The notes: generated by a model from the sequence alone, not told the origin. Shown: positions 7,423 through 15,981, numbered from the stretch's first letter. The stretch: DNA of 41,850 nt from Microcystis sp. T1-4 (GCF_000297435.1 NZ_CAIP01000040.1:1-41850); one strand, 5' to 3'. Numbers and translations are program-made.

Positions 7423-7989
7423 TTAAACAGGAGTCACAACTGCTGTTAGAGCGGCAGTAACTGCGTCCATCGGTTGATTACCGTCGATATGGTTAAGAGT
7501 GCCTTTTTGACCGTAATAATCTAAAACGGGGGCAGTTTGGTCGATATAAACCTGTAGGCGACGGGCGATCGTTTCTTTAGTATCATCTTGACGACCGCGT
7601 TGCATGAGACGCTCAATTAAGACCGTATCTGGTACAGCCAAATTAACCACAAATGTGTAACTATCGGCCAATTCCTCCAGTAATGCGTCTAAAAAGCTCG
7701 CCTGTGCCACCGTGCGGGGAAAACCGTCAAGAATCCAACCCTTAGCACTGTCAGGCTGTTTTAAACGTTCCTGAATTAAACCTAATAACAACTCATCGGG
7801 GACTAATTCGCCCTTTTCCACATAAGCTTGTGCTTGTTGACCAAGTTCTGTCTTCTCTGTAATTGCTTGACGTAAAATTTCACCGGTAGAAATATGGGGA
7901 ATCGTCAGAGATTCCGCTAATTTTGCCGCTTGAGTACCTTTTCCCGATCCGGGCGGTCCCAAAAATATCACACCGATCCGTTTGCTCAT
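7423..7989 (-). CDS. adk: Adenylate kinase
   Basis: This 188-aa protein interconverts ATP + AMP and 2 ADP. It opens with the P-loop GPPGSGKGT (residues 11-19), followed by ISTGEILR (AMP site), GWILDGFPRT (residues about 84-93) and the short LID form (LMQRGRQDDTKETIARRL) without zinc cysteines, matching the short cyanobacterial version. It lies 71 nt after secY on the same strand, the conserved secY-adk order of the spc operon. Downstream, where infA normally follows in cyanobacteria, there are only repeats. Confidence 0.97.
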   Translation of the reverse strand: MSKRIGVIFLGPPGSGKGTQAAKLAESLTIPHISTGEILRQAITEKTELGQQAQAYVEKGELVPDELLLGLIQERLKQPDSAKGWILDGFPRTVAQASFLDALLEELADSYTFVVNLAVPDTVLIERLMQRGRQDDTKETIARRLQVYIDQTAPVLDYYGQKGTLNHIDGNQPMDAVTAALTAVVTPV

Positions 7990-8060
7990 GGGATTAAATA
8001 TAGGGTTTTAAGGGAAAAAATAACCAGTAACCGCTAAAAGGTCACTGGCTAACTATCTAA

Positions 8061-9380
8061 CTACTTTTTAATCATGTCCTCATAGCGTTGAGACATGACA
8101 TAGGTTTGAATTTGTTTCGCCGTATCGATCGCCACCCCCACCAGAATTAACAGGGAAGTTGCCCCCAAACCGCGAAAAGTGGTGACACCGGTGGCGCTTT
8201 CTACTACAGTCGGCACAGTAGCCACCAAACTTAAAAAGAGAGCGCCCAAAAGGGTGAGACGATTCAGCACCCCTTCCAGATAATTAGTAGTAGCGGTCCC
8301 CGGTCGAATCCCCGGAATACTGGTCCCCATTTTTTTCAGGTTTTGGGACATATCCTTGGGGTTAACGATCAGGGAAGCGTAGAAGAAACTAAAACCGAGA
8401 ATTAGTAAGCTATAAAAAGCCACATAACCCCAACTATCGGGACGCAGGGCATTAACCAGCTGGACTAAAACCTGACCGACCGGGTTATCCGTGGGTAAAG
8501 CTTGCACCAATTGGAAAGGTAAGACCAACACTGCCGAGGCGAAAATAATCGGCATCACGCCCCCTTGATTGAGTCGTAGGGGTAGATAACTGGTTCTTTC
8601 CCGATAGAGACGACGACCCACCTGACGACGGGCAGAAACAATAGGAATCCGACGGGTTCCTTCCTGAACAAAAACAATGCCGATAATCATCACCAAGAAA
8701 ACCAGCAAGAGAATCACCACTTGAGCGATCGCTTGTCGTCCCCCCTGTTGAGCAAAAGTAATCGTATCACCGAGGGTTTTCGGCAAAACGGCGACAATGT
8801 TGACAAAAATCAGCAAAGATGCTCCATTTCCCAGACCGCGTTCTGTGATCAGTTCCGAAATCCACATCACGAACATAGAACCGGCCACTAAAGCGAGAAC
8901 CGTAGCGGCGATCGAGGGTAAAGTTCCAGCCACAACACCGTTAGCCACCAATAAACCGAGAGTAATACCGATACTTTGAATAATTGCCCAACCAAAGGCA
9001 ACATAACGGGTAATTTGGGCAATTTTTCGCCGTCCTGCCTCTCCTTCATTTTTCTGTAAATCTTCCAAAGAAGGAAGGGCAGCGGTGAGCAGTTGCACGA
9101 TAATTGAGGCGTTGATATAGGGAAGAATGCCGAGGGCAAAAATCCCTAACGTCGATAATCCTCCCCCGGTAAACAGGTCAAGGATTCCCAAAGCGGCGTT
9201 ACTTTGAATAATTTCTGCTAATCTTGCCCGATCCAAACCGGGGATCGGTACAAACATCCCAAAACGGAGCAGAACCAGTAAACCCAATGTAATCAACAAG
9301 CGACCGCGTAAACCAGCCGCCTGTGCCATTTGCATAAACGTTTCCTGTGCCGTGGGAGCCTTATCACGACTGACGACCAT
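8061..9380 (-). CDS. secY: Preprotein translocase channel subunit SecY
   Basis: This 439-aa integral membrane protein forms the channel of the Sec translocon, which in cyanobacteria serves both plasma and thylakoid membranes. Ten hydrophobic segments can be followed, with family landmarks RFGMFVPIPGLD near the start, the plug region GGGLSTLGIFALGILPYINASI, TERGLGNGASLLIF and the cytoplasmic loop ending in IPGIRPGTATTNYL. It is separated from rplO by 331 bp of tandem repeats, unusually long for this operon, so it may need its own promoter; none is obvious. The ATG at 9380 gives the usual N-terminus (MVVSRDKAPTAQETFMQMAQ). Confidence 0.97.
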   Translation of the reverse strand: MVVSRDKAPTAQETFMQMAQAAGLRGRLLITLGLLVLLRFGMFVPIPGLDRARLAEIIQSNAALGILDLFTGGGLSTLGIFALGILPYINASIIVQLLTAALPSLEDLQKNEGEAGRRKIAQITRYVAFGWAIIQSIGITLGLLVANGVVAGTLPSIAATVLALVAGSMFVMWISELITERGLGNGASLLIFVNIVAVLPKTLGDTITFAQQGGRQAIAQVVILLLVFLVMIIGIVFVQEGTRRIPIVSARRQVGRRLYRERTSYLPLRLNQGGVMPIIFASAVLVLPFQLVQALPTDNPVGQVLVQLVNALRPDSWGYVAFYSLLILGFSFFYASLIVNPKDMSQNLKKMGTSIPGIRPGTATTNYLEGVLNRLTLLGALFLSLVATVPTVVESATGVTTFRGLGATSLLILVGVAIDTAKQIQTYVMSQRYEDMIKK

Positions 9381-9499
9381 TAACAGTTACCTCTAGTGCA
9401 GTTTTTTTATGGGAAAAAGTAATCGAGGGGGAAAACTTTCTCGATTTTTTTAAGATTTCCCCTGTCTTTCTTATGATATAGCAATCCGGTCTTGGGGAT

Positions 9500-9711
<212 letters not shown>

Positions 9712-10155
9712 TTAAATTTCTTCCCAAGTCCCTTGAGCGGCGGTAATTTTCTCTTTAGCACTATTGCTAAAAGCGGCGGCCTTCACCTTGAGGGGAACGG
9801 TAATTTCACCATCACCCAAAACTTTTAAAGGGCCGTCATTACTGGTGAGAATTTTAGCTTTTAGCAGACTTTCCAGGGTAACTTCCGTATTAGCGGGTAA
9901 AGAAGCCAATTTTCTCAGATTAACAATCGTGTATTGACGGGGGTTAACCAAAGGAAAATGCTTTAATTTGGGAACCCGACGATAGAGGGGCATTTGTCCC
10001 CCCTCAAAACCGGGACGAGTCCCCGTCCCAGAGCGAGATTTTTGTCCGCGCATTCCCAGACCGCAACTAGCGCCCTGGCCGGCCGAGACACCCCGGCCCA
10101 CACGACGACGGCGTTTAGTTGACCCCGGTTGGGGGGCGATTTCGTGGAGTTTCAT
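9712..10155 (-). CDS. rplO: 50S ribosomal protein L15
   Basis: 147 aa. The Gly/Arg-rich N-terminal extension that threads into 23S rRNA is clear (STKRRRRVGRGVSAGQGASCGLGMRGQKSRSG in two stretches), followed by the globular domain with FEGGQMPLYRRVPKLKHF. It follows rpsE by 10 nt with no rpmD (L30) between them, which is normal for cyanobacteria. The stop codon lies at the edge of the tandem-repeat tract that separates it from secY. Confidence 0.97.
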   Translation of the reverse strand: MKLHEIAPQPGSTKRRRRVGRGVSAGQGASCGLGMRGQKSRSGTGTRPGFEGGQMPLYRRVPKLKHFPLVNPRQYTIVNLRKLASLPANTEVTLESLLKAKILTSNDGPLKVLGDGEITVPLKVKAAAFSNSAKEKITAAQGTWEEI

Positions 10156-10165
10156 GGTGATTTCT

Positions 10166-10687
10166 CTAGGTGTACAAATGTTCTACAGATACGCCTCGAT
10201 CCTTGGCCACTTCCGAGAAAGTACGGAGAGTTTCCAGGGCGTTAACGGCGGCTCTAGCGTTATTGAGGGGGTTATCGCTACCGAGTTGTTTAGCGAGGAT
10301 ATTTTTCACCCCGGCTAGTTCTAAAACGGTACGGACAGCACCCCCGGCAATAACCCCAGTCCCCGGGGCAGCTGGACGCATAAGCACCTGAGCGCCACCG
10401 GAAGCCCCCCGGGTGAGGTGAGTGATAGAACTAGCCTTAGTTAAGGAGACTTCAATTAGTTGTTTTTTGCCATCGGCCACGCCTTTACGGACAGCCCCGA
10501 TAACGTCCCCTGCTTTGCCAACTCCCACTCCCACCTGGCCGTTTTCATTACCGACCACGACAATAGCCCGGAAGCTGAGTTTTTTACCACCCTTAACCAC
10601 TTTACTAACCCGGCGAATCTGGATGACCCGCTCTTGCCAAGTGGTTTCTTTTTCTTTTTCGCGGTTGCCCTTGCGACGTTTTGCCAT
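10166..10687 (-). CDS. rpsE: 30S ribosomal protein S5
   Basis: 173 aa. An N-terminal lysine- and arginine-rich tail (MAKRRKGNREKEKETT) precedes the S5 dsRNA-binding-type domain (WQERVIQIRRVSKVVKGG, FRAIVVVGNENGQVGVG) and the C-terminal domain (GVIAGGAVRTVLELAGVKN). It sits at the 16S decoding/mRNA entry side and influences fidelity. It lies 26 nt after rplR and 10 nt before rplO. Confidence 0.97.
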   Translation of the reverse strand: MAKRRKGNREKEKETTWQERVIQIRRVSKVVKGGKKLSFRAIVVVGNENGQVGVGVGKAGDVIGAVRKGVADGKKQLIEVSLTKASSITHLTRGASGGAQVLMRPAAPGTGVIAGGAVRTVLELAGVKNILAKQLGSDNPLNNARAAVNALETLRTFSEVAKDRGVSVEHLYT

Positions 10688-10713
10688 AGTTTTATCAGTG
10701 TTGAAAGGATATT

Positions 10714-11076
10714 TTAGAAGTTTAAACCGGCTGACCGAGCCGCTTCTGCTAAGGCTTTGACGCGACCGTGATAGAGATTGCCACCGCGATCAAAAACCAC
10801 TTGTTCGATGCCTCTTTCTAGGGCCCGTTGGGCCACCAGTTTACCCACGGCTGCCGAAGCTTCTTGGGTAGCGGTGGATTCTAATTCCCCGCGCAAGCTG
10901 GCCTCTAGGGTAGAAGCGGCCGCGAGGGTGTGTTGGGCTACGTCGTCGATAATTTGGGCGTAGATGTGGTTATTAGAACGAAATACGGATAAACGGGGCC
11001 GTTCAGCAGTGCCATTAATTTTGCGACGCACACGCTGGTGACGACGACGGACTGATTCTTTGCGACTAAGTTTCAT
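10714..11076 (-). CDS. rplR: 50S ribosomal protein L18
   Basis: 120 aa. It binds 5S rRNA with L5 in the central protuberance. Visible family features are the basic N-terminus (MKLSRKESVRRRHQRVRRKI), RPRLSVFRSNNHIYAQIID and the C-terminal VVFDRGGNLYHGRVKALAEAAR. Only 3 nt separate it from rplF upstream. Confidence 0.97.
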   Translation of the reverse strand: MKLSRKESVRRRHQRVRRKINGTAERPRLSVFRSNNHIYAQIIDDVAQHTLAAASTLEASLRGELESTATQEASAAVGKLVAQRALERGIEQVVFDRGGNLYHGRVKALAEAARSAGLNF

Positions 11077-11079
11077 GGT

Positions 11080-11640
11080 TTATTTTTTACCTCCTTTACC
11101 GCCTTTACCGCCAGCTTTACCCACTTTGCGACGGACGACTTCACCAAGATAGCGAATCCCTTTTCCTTTATAAGGTTCGGGGGGACGAACTTCGCGGATT
11201 TTAGCGGCGGTGTTACCGACGGCTTCTTTGTCGATGCCACTGACGATAACTTGGGTGCTGTTCTCTACGGCGACGGAAACACCATCGGGCATCTCCATTT
11301 CCACGGGTTTACTGTAGCCGACGTTAAGAACTAATTTACCATCCTGCAACTGGGCGCGGTAGCCCACCCCTTGGATATCGAGGCGTTTTTGAAAACCAGT
11401 CGCGACTCCTTCTACCATGTTGGCCACTAGAGTTCTACAGAGTCCGTGGCGTTCTCTGGCAGTACGGGAATCGTCTTGACGGGTAACGAGCAGGGTTTCG
11501 CCATCTTTATTGATGGCGACGGCGGTGGGTAGGGTTCTCTGGAGAGTTCCTTTAGGCCCCTTCACCGTCACGGTAGCACCATCGATATCGACGGTGACTT
11601 GATTGGGAATAGGAATCGGGCGTTTGCCAATACGAGACAT
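11080..11640 (-). CDS. rplF: 50S ribosomal protein L6
   Basis: 186 aa. It has two repeated domains and the conserved C-terminal signature PEPYKGKGIRYLGEVVRRK near the sarcin-ricin loop. The end is extended by a Gly/Lys-rich tail (GKAGGKGGKGGKK), a few residues longer than the common form, typical low-complexity variation. Start at ATG 11640 (MSRIGKRPIPIPNQVTV) is the family start. Confidence 0.97.
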   Translation of the reverse strand: MSRIGKRPIPIPNQVTVDIDGATVTVKGPKGTLQRTLPTAVAINKDGETLLVTRQDDSRTARERHGLCRTLVANMVEGVATGFQKRLDIQGVGYRAQLQDGKLVLNVGYSKPVEMEMPDGVSVAVENSTQVIVSGIDKEAVGNTAAKIREVRPPEPYKGKGIRYLGEVVRRKVGKAGGKGGKGGKK

Positions 11641-11745
11641 AACAGTTATCAGTTATCAGTGGGTCAGATATCCCGGAAGAGTTATCAGTGGGTCAGCTAT
11701 CGGGTTTAAACTTGGAAAGGCTGACGGCTGATAGCTTATCCTTGT
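11641..11745. repeat. rplF-rpsH spacer with short agttatc repeats
   Basis: The 105-bp spacer has agttatcagttatcagtgggtcag at 11644-11667 and a second agttatcagtgggtcag near 11679-11695, related to the heptamers at 12191-12239. Such insertions are unusual between these normally tight genes. Confidence 0.6.
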
Positions 11746-12147
11746 TTACCAGATGTAGCAAAGGACTTCGCCGCCAACGTTTTGTTTACGGGCCTCGCGA
11801 TCGGTCATAATGCCTTTAGAGGTGGAAACAATGGCGATGCCAATGCCACCGAGGACGCGCGGTAAGTCTTTACTGTTGGAATAAACTCGTAAACCGGGTT
11901 TACTGACTCTGGTGAGGGTAGTAATGATCGGTTGACGGTTTTTGCCTTTATATTTGAGGGAAAGCACTAATTGAGATTTAATCCCCTCACCCACTTCCTC
12001 AAAGTCAGCAATAAAGCCTTCGTCCTTGAGAACTTGAGCAATACTGCGCGTCATCCGCGTGGTGGGAATTTGAGTAGTGGTCTGCCGAACCGCGCAAGCG
12101 TTACGGATGCGGGTCAGCATATCCGATATGGTATCGTTAGCAGACAT
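11746..12147 (-). CDS. rpsH: 30S ribosomal protein S8
   Basis: 133 aa. It binds 16S rRNA helix 21 and is needed early in 30S assembly. Visible are NDTISDMLTRIRNA at the start and the C-terminal signature LGGIGIAIVSTSKGIMTDREAR ending GGEVLCYIW. In this lineage no rpsN (S14) lies between rplE and rpsH, as in other cyanobacteria. It is separated from rplE by 243 bp of heptamer repeats and from rplF by 105 bp. Confidence 0.97.
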   Translation of the reverse strand: MSANDTISDMLTRIRNACAVRQTTTQIPTTRMTRSIAQVLKDEGFIADFEEVGEGIKSQLVLSLKYKGKNRQPIITTLTRVSKPGLRVYSNSKDLPRVLGGIGIAIVSTSKGIMTDREARKQNVGGEVLCYIW

Positions 12148-12190
12148 GAATTACCTGTTTTTCTCCTAAATTGGGATCAACATCAGTGGT

Positions 12191-12239
12191 CAGTTATCAG
12201 TTATCAGTTATCAGTTATCAGTTATCAGTTATCAGTTAT
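12191..12239 (+). repeat. Seven perfect tandem copies of the heptamer cagttat
   Basis: Forty-nine bases of exact cagttat repeats lie in the spacer between rpsH and rplE. Its reverse complement is a rotation of the aactgat unit repeated seven times at 26057-26105. Confidence 0.95.
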
Positions 12240-12287
12240 CAGATTTGAGTATTAAGTGAGTAGTATTAAATAGCAGTTTCCTGCTGT

Positions 12288-12375
12288 CTTTTCACTGAAT
12301 CACTGTTTACTGTTTGCTGTTCACTGTTTACTGTTTGCTGTTCACTGTTCACTTATTTACCGGTCACTGTTTACT
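12288..12375. repeat. Second, degenerate heptamer tract (actgttt / gctgttc units)
   Basis: Units such as actgttt, actgttt, gctgttc and actgttc follow with a 7-base period, filling the rest of the rpsH-rplE spacer. Confidence 0.75.
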
Positions 12376-12390
12376 TTTCTCTTGATTGAT

Positions 12391-12930
12391 TTATCTAAAG
12401 GGCATTCCCATCTCTTTGAGGAGGGCGCGTCCTTCTTCGTCGTTTTTAGCGGTGGTGATGATTGAGATGTCCATCCCGCGAATTTGATCGATTTTGTCGT
12501 ATTCAATTTCGGGGAAGATCAACTGTTCACGAATGCCTAAACTGTAGTTACCACGACCATCAAAACTGTTACCGCTGATACCGCGAAAGTCGCGAATGCG
12601 TGGTAAGGCCAGATTAATGAGACGGTCTAAAAAAGCGTACATTCGATCGCCGCGCAGTGTCACCATCACACCCACGGGCATTCCTTCGCGAATTTTGAAG
12701 CCAGCGATCGCTTTTTTGGCTCTAGTCACTACTGGTTGTTGTCCGGTGATGGTGGACAGTTCCTCCTTGGAAGACTCCAAAGCTTTGGCATTTTGTGAAG
12801 CTTCCCCAAGACCGCGGTTAACAGTAATTTTGATAACTTTAGGTACTTGGTGGACATTGGTATAACCAAATTGTTCTTTCAGTTTCGGAACAATGGTTTC
12901 TTGATAGGTGGTTTTTAGTCTTTGGCTCAT
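12391..12930 (-). CDS. rplE: 50S ribosomal protein L5
   Basis: 179 aa. It contacts 5S rRNA and the P-site tRNA. Family landmarks are KVIKITVNRGLGEA, the ITGQQPVVTRAKKAIAGFKI block, RIRDFRGISGNSFDGRGNYS and the C-terminal EEGRALLKEMGMPF. It follows rplX by 54 nt. Confidence 0.97.
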   Translation of the reverse strand: MSQRLKTTYQETIVPKLKEQFGYTNVHQVPKVIKITVNRGLGEASQNAKALESSKEELSTITGQQPVVTRAKKAIAGFKIREGMPVGVMVTLRGDRMYAFLDRLINLALPRIRDFRGISGNSFDGRGNYSLGIREQLIFPEIEYDKIDQIRGMDISIITTAKNDEEGRALLKEMGMPFR

Positions 12931-12984
12931 AGTTTTGCTGCTTACTTTTCCTGGGCTTGGTCAGGAACTAGAATTGATAGGAAA

Positions 12985-13338
12985 CTAATCGATAATTTCG
13001 CCAGTTTTCTTCAGTATCCGCACTTTCCGACCGTCTTCGGTAAAGGTATAACCCACCCGACTGGCGATTTTTTTCTTCTCGGAATAAAGCATCACTTTGG
13101 AACTGTGAATCGGTGCTTCGTAGGTAACGATTTGACCCGATTCCCCTTCCTGTTGGGGTTTAGTATGTTTGGTGCGGATATTAACTCCCTTGACCACCAC
13201 GGTACTTTCTTGGGGTAAAGCCCGTAAAATTTCGCCCACTTTGCCCTTATCGGAACCGGCGATTACCTGAACGACATCCCCTTTTTTAACGTGCATTTTT
13301 TGCCTTTGGGGTGGGGTTTGACTGTTTTTCTTACTCAT
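12985..13338 (-). CDS. rplX: 50S ribosomal protein L24
   Basis: 117 aa. A KOW-type core (KKGDVVQVIAGSDKGKVG) is followed by VVVKGVNIRTKH and a C-terminal extension. It is one of the initiators of 50S assembly. The ATG at 13338 is preferred over an upstream in-frame TTG at 13353; a gaggt lies at suitable distance and the resulting length fits cyanobacterial L24. Confidence 0.95.
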   Translation of the reverse strand: MSKKNSQTPPQRQKMHVKKGDVVQVIAGSDKGKVGEILRALPQESTVVVKGVNIRTKHTKPQQEGESGQIVTYEAPIHSSKVMLYSEKKKIASRVGYTFTEDGRKVRILKKTGEIID

Positions 13339-13410
13339 TTTTTTTGACCTCAAAGTGTGAAAAGTTTTAGACTAGCCATCAGCCAATTGCCTTGGTACTT
13401 TTCACTTTGA

Positions 13411-13779
13411 TCAGAGAACTTCTGGGGCTAAGGAAACAATTTTGGTGTAGTTTTTATCGCGCAATTCCCGAGCGACCGGACCAAAAACCCTAGTACCTTT
13501 GGGATTACCGTCATTATTAATAATCACGGCGGCGTTATCATCAAAACGGATGCTCATACCGCTATCGCGACGGACGGTTTGACGGGTCCGCACAATCACC
13601 GCCGTCACCACATCGGATTTTTTCACGGGCATATTGGGGATAGCGTCCTTAACCACGGCGATAATTTTGTCACCGATGCCACCGTAGGTACAGTTACCTG
13701 TTCCCAGCACCCGCAGACACATCAGTTTCCGCGCCCCGCTATTGTCAGCGACATTTAAGTAGGTTTGTTGTTGAATCAC
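13411..13779 (-). CDS. rplN: 50S ribosomal protein L14
   Basis: 122 aa, the exact usual length, beginning MIQQQTYLNVADNSGARKL and ending ELRDKNYTKIVSLAPEVL. It lies at the subunit interface and is highly conserved. It follows rpsQ by 20 nt; 72 nt separate it from rplX. Confidence 0.98.
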   Translation of the reverse strand: MIQQQTYLNVADNSGARKLMCLRVLGTGNCTYGGIGDKIIAVVKDAIPNMPVKKSDVVTAVIVRTRQTVRRDSGMSIRFDDNAAVIINNDGNPKGTRVFGPVARELRDKNYTKIVSLAPEVL

Positions 13780-13799
13780 GGTTTTTACCTAGGTGAAAT

Positions 13800-14042
13800 T
13801 TAACTATCGGTTAATATTTCCGCCACTTCCCAACGTTTGGTTTTACTGAGGGGGCGGGTTTCACGAATGCGAACTCGATCGCCTTGTTTGGCTTGATTTT
13901 CTGCGTCGTGAGCCTTAAATTTCTGGGTTTTTACGACGATTTTGCCGTATTTAGGGTGAGGAGAGCGGTTTTCAATGGCTACCACTACGGTTTTATCCAT
14001 TTTGTCGCTGACCACTACCCCAACTCTTTCTTTAACTGCCAT
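13800..14042 (-). CDS. rpsQ: 30S ribosomal protein S17
   Basis: 80 aa. The S17 signature is clear: VVSDKMDKTVVVAIE, HPKYGKIV, and DRVRIRETRPLSKTKRW. It binds 16S rRNA early in assembly. It is only 6 nt after rpmC. Confidence 0.97.
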   Translation of the reverse strand: MAVKERVGVVVSDKMDKTVVVAIENRSPHPKYGKIVVKTQKFKAHDAENQAKQGDRVRIRETRPLSKTKRWEVAEILTDS

Positions 14043-14048
14043 AGCGGG

Positions 14049-14267
14049 TTATGCCTCCGGGGTGGACTGGGCTAGTTGGCGCTCTCGTTCTACGGTCAAT
14101 AATTGGCCGAGACGGTGGCGGGTGTGTTTGAATTCGTGGGTTTTTTCCAAGCGGCGGGTGGCCTGTTGCAAACGCAATTCAAACAGTTTCTTTTTGGCAT
14201 CGAGGATAGCGTCGGCGATGTCGTCATCGCTCATCTTCCTCACTTCGGCGATTTTTGGTAGAGCCAT
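14049..14267 (-). CDS. rpmC: 50S ribosomal protein L29
   Basis: 72 aa, an all-helical protein near the polypeptide exit tunnel. The pattern MSDDDIADAILDAKKKLFELRLQQAT and LARLLTV-like segment (RLGQLLTVERER) is characteristic. The start codon overlaps the rplP stop by one base (taatg), so translation is probably coupled. Confidence 0.95.
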   Translation of the reverse strand: MALPKIAEVRKMSDDDIADAILDAKKKLFELRLQQATRRLEKTHEFKHTRHRLGQLLTVERERQLAQSTPEA

Positions 14268-14686
14268 TAGACAAAATCCTCCTCGCGAGTGATAAATTTG
14301 GTCTTAATTGGTAATTTTTGAGCCGCTAGGCGCATTGCTTCCCGGGCTATCGGTTCGGCTACCCCGGCAATTTCAAACATAATGAACCCCGGTTTAACCA
14401 CGGCTACCCAGAATTCGGGGGAACCTTTCCCGGAACCCATCCGAGTTTCTGCGGCCCGTTGGGTGACGGGTTTATCGGGAAAAACGCGGATCCAGATTTT
14501 GCCACCCCGACGAATATAACGAGTCATTGCCCGTCTGGCCGCTTCGATTTGACGGGAAGTAATCCAACAGGGTTCGGTGGCTTGCAGGGCGAAATCGCCG
14601 AAATTAATCGTATTTCCGCCGGTGGCCAGCCCGCGCATCCGTCCGCGCTGTTGTTTGCGGAATTTTGTTCTTTTGGGACTTAACAT
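14267..14686 (-). CDS. rplP: 50S ribosomal protein L16
   Basis: 139 aa. It starts MLSPKRTKFRKQQRGRMRG and has the conserved RRGGKIWIRVFPDKPVTQ and MGSGKGSPEFWVAVVKPG. It lies near the A-site and the peptidyl transferase centre. It lies 30 nt after rpsC and overlaps rpmC by one base. Confidence 0.98.
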   Translation of the reverse strand: MLSPKRTKFRKQQRGRMRGLATGGNTINFGDFALQATEPCWITSRQIEAARRAMTRYIRRGGKIWIRVFPDKPVTQRAAETRMGSGKGSPEFWVAVVKPGFIMFEIAGVAEPIAREAMRLAAQKLPIKTKFITREEDFV

Positions 14687-14716
14687 GAGCTATTTACCAC
14701 TGATAAATATTAGGGA

Positions 14717-15445
14717 TCAGCCCTCACTAGAGCGATCTTCAAACTGTTGACGGCGACGCTGTTGACGGCGCGGTGCTTGAGCGGGAACGGCGGCGGCAAT
14801 TTCTTCTTGGCCGGGGATAATTTCGCCCTTAAAGATCCAAACTTTCACGCCTAGAATCCCGTAGATAGTGCTGGCGGTTTTATAGGAGTAATCGATATCG
14901 GCCCGCAGGGTATGCAGGGGAACTCGTCCTTCCCGCACCCATTCGGTGCGAGCGATTTCTGCCCCGTTGAGACGGCCGCTAACTTGAATTTTGATCCCTT
15001 TGACTTCGGCCCTTTGCGCCCGTTGGATGGCTTGCCGCACCACACGACGGAAGGAAACCCGTCTTTCTAGTTGTTGGGCGATGTATTCGGCGATCAGGTT
15101 GGCATCGGCATCAACGCGAGCCACTTCGATGACGTTAATGCGAATTTGACGCTGGCCACCGAGGGCTTTTTGCAAACCTAGGCGCAGCTGTTCGATTCCC
15201 GTGCCACCACGACCGACGACGACCCCGGGGCGAGCGGTATGGATGGAAATATCTACTTGATCGGCCTTGCGTTCGATGCGAATATCGGCGATACCTGCAT
15301 TAGAGAGGTTTTTTTCGACGTAATCACGAATACGGCGATCTTCTTGCACTAATTCGGGGTAACGTTTCGCGTCGGCATACCAGCAAGATTTGTGATCTTT
15401 GATAACGCCGAGACGAAAACCGAGGGGATGGATTTTTTGTCCCAT
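14717..15445 (-). CDS. rpsC: 30S ribosomal protein S3
   Basis: 242 aa. The KH type II domain (GVVVGRGGTGIEQLR carries the GxxG loop) and the C-terminal S3 domain (VSGRLNGAEIARTEW, GILGVKVWIFKGEI) are complete. A Gln/Arg-rich tail (PAQAPRRQQRRRQQFEDRSSEG) follows. It lines the mRNA entry channel. Confidence 0.98.
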   Translation of the reverse strand: MGQKIHPLGFRLGVIKDHKSCWYADAKRYPELVQEDRRIRDYVEKNLSNAGIADIRIERKADQVDISIHTARPGVVVGRGGTGIEQLRLGLQKALGGQRQIRINVIEVARVDADANLIAEYIAQQLERRVSFRRVVRQAIQRAQRAEVKGIKIQVSGRLNGAEIARTEWVREGRVPLHTLRADIDYSYKTASTIYGILGVKVWIFKGEIIPGQEEIAAAVPAQAPRRQQRRRQQFEDRSSEG

Positions 15446-15468
15446 TGTGGTTTTTTTAGTTAAGGTGA

Positions 15469-15828
15469 TTAGTCTTTGTTGCTAGGAGCGACGGCGACGG
15501 TGATATGACAGGTGGGTTTGCGAATTTGGTAGGCGCGGCCTTGGGCCCGGGGTCGAAAACGTTTTAGGGTCGGACCGCCATCGGCAAAGGCTTGGCTAAC
15601 CACCAAAGTGGCGGGATCGAGTCCTTCGTTATTTTCGGCGTTGGCAACAGCGGAACGCAGGACCTTCAGGATCGGGTCACAGGCCCGGTAGGGCATGAAT
15701 TCGAGAATAATTAGGGCTTCCCGATAGGAGCGACCGCGGATCTGATCGAGTACCCGTCTGACTTTCAGGGGTGACATCCGAATATAGCGGGCGATCGCTT
15801 TGACTTCGTTAGAGGTATCGATGGTCAT
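15469..15828 (-). CDS. rplV: 50S ribosomal protein L22
   Basis: 119 aa. The exit-tunnel protein L22 is recognisable from AIARYIRMSPLKVRRVLDQIRG, AVANAENNEGLDP and the hairpin loop RFRPRAQGRAYQIRKPTCHI. It is separated from rpsS by 153 bp that contain an inverted repeat. Confidence 0.98.
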   Translation of the reverse strand: MTIDTSNEVKAIARYIRMSPLKVRRVLDQIRGRSYREALIILEFMPYRACDPILKVLRSAVANAENNEGLDPATLVVSQAFADGGPTLKRFRPRAQGRAYQIRKPTCHITVAVAPSNKD

Positions 15829-15833
15829 TTCAG

Positions 15834-15850
15834 TTATCAGTTATCAGTTA
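15834..15850. repeat. Short cagttat heptamer tract upstream of rplV
   Basis: Two and a half copies of cagttat, the same unit as in 12191-12239. Confidence 0.7.
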
Positions 15851-15855
15851 GGTAG

Positions 15856-15920
15856 GGTGGGTTAGGCGACGACAACTTATAAGACTTAGTTATTAATTTA
15901 TCTAGTCGCCGTAACCCACC
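15856..15920. repeat. 65-bp inverted repeat inside the rpsS-rplV spacer
   Basis: The arms ggtgggttaggcgac (15856-15870) and gtcgccgtaacccacc (15905-15920) are complementary apart from one inserted base, around an AT-rich 34-nt centre. The transcript could fold it into a stable hairpin; it may be a small mobile repeat. Confidence 0.7.
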
Positions 15921-15981
15921 ATCTCATGGTTATCTGAACGCTGACCGGGGGCTGACGGTTTTAAGATAACCGCCCACCGAT

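Noticed and set aside
9712..12147. Missing rpmD (L30) and rpsN (S14) in the spc part
   Set aside because: Their absence here is the normal cyanobacterial arrangement and not a deletion specific to this genome.
12181..12375. CRISPR-like look of the regular repeats
   Set aside because: The units are 7 bases with no spacers between them; this is a simple tandem repeat.
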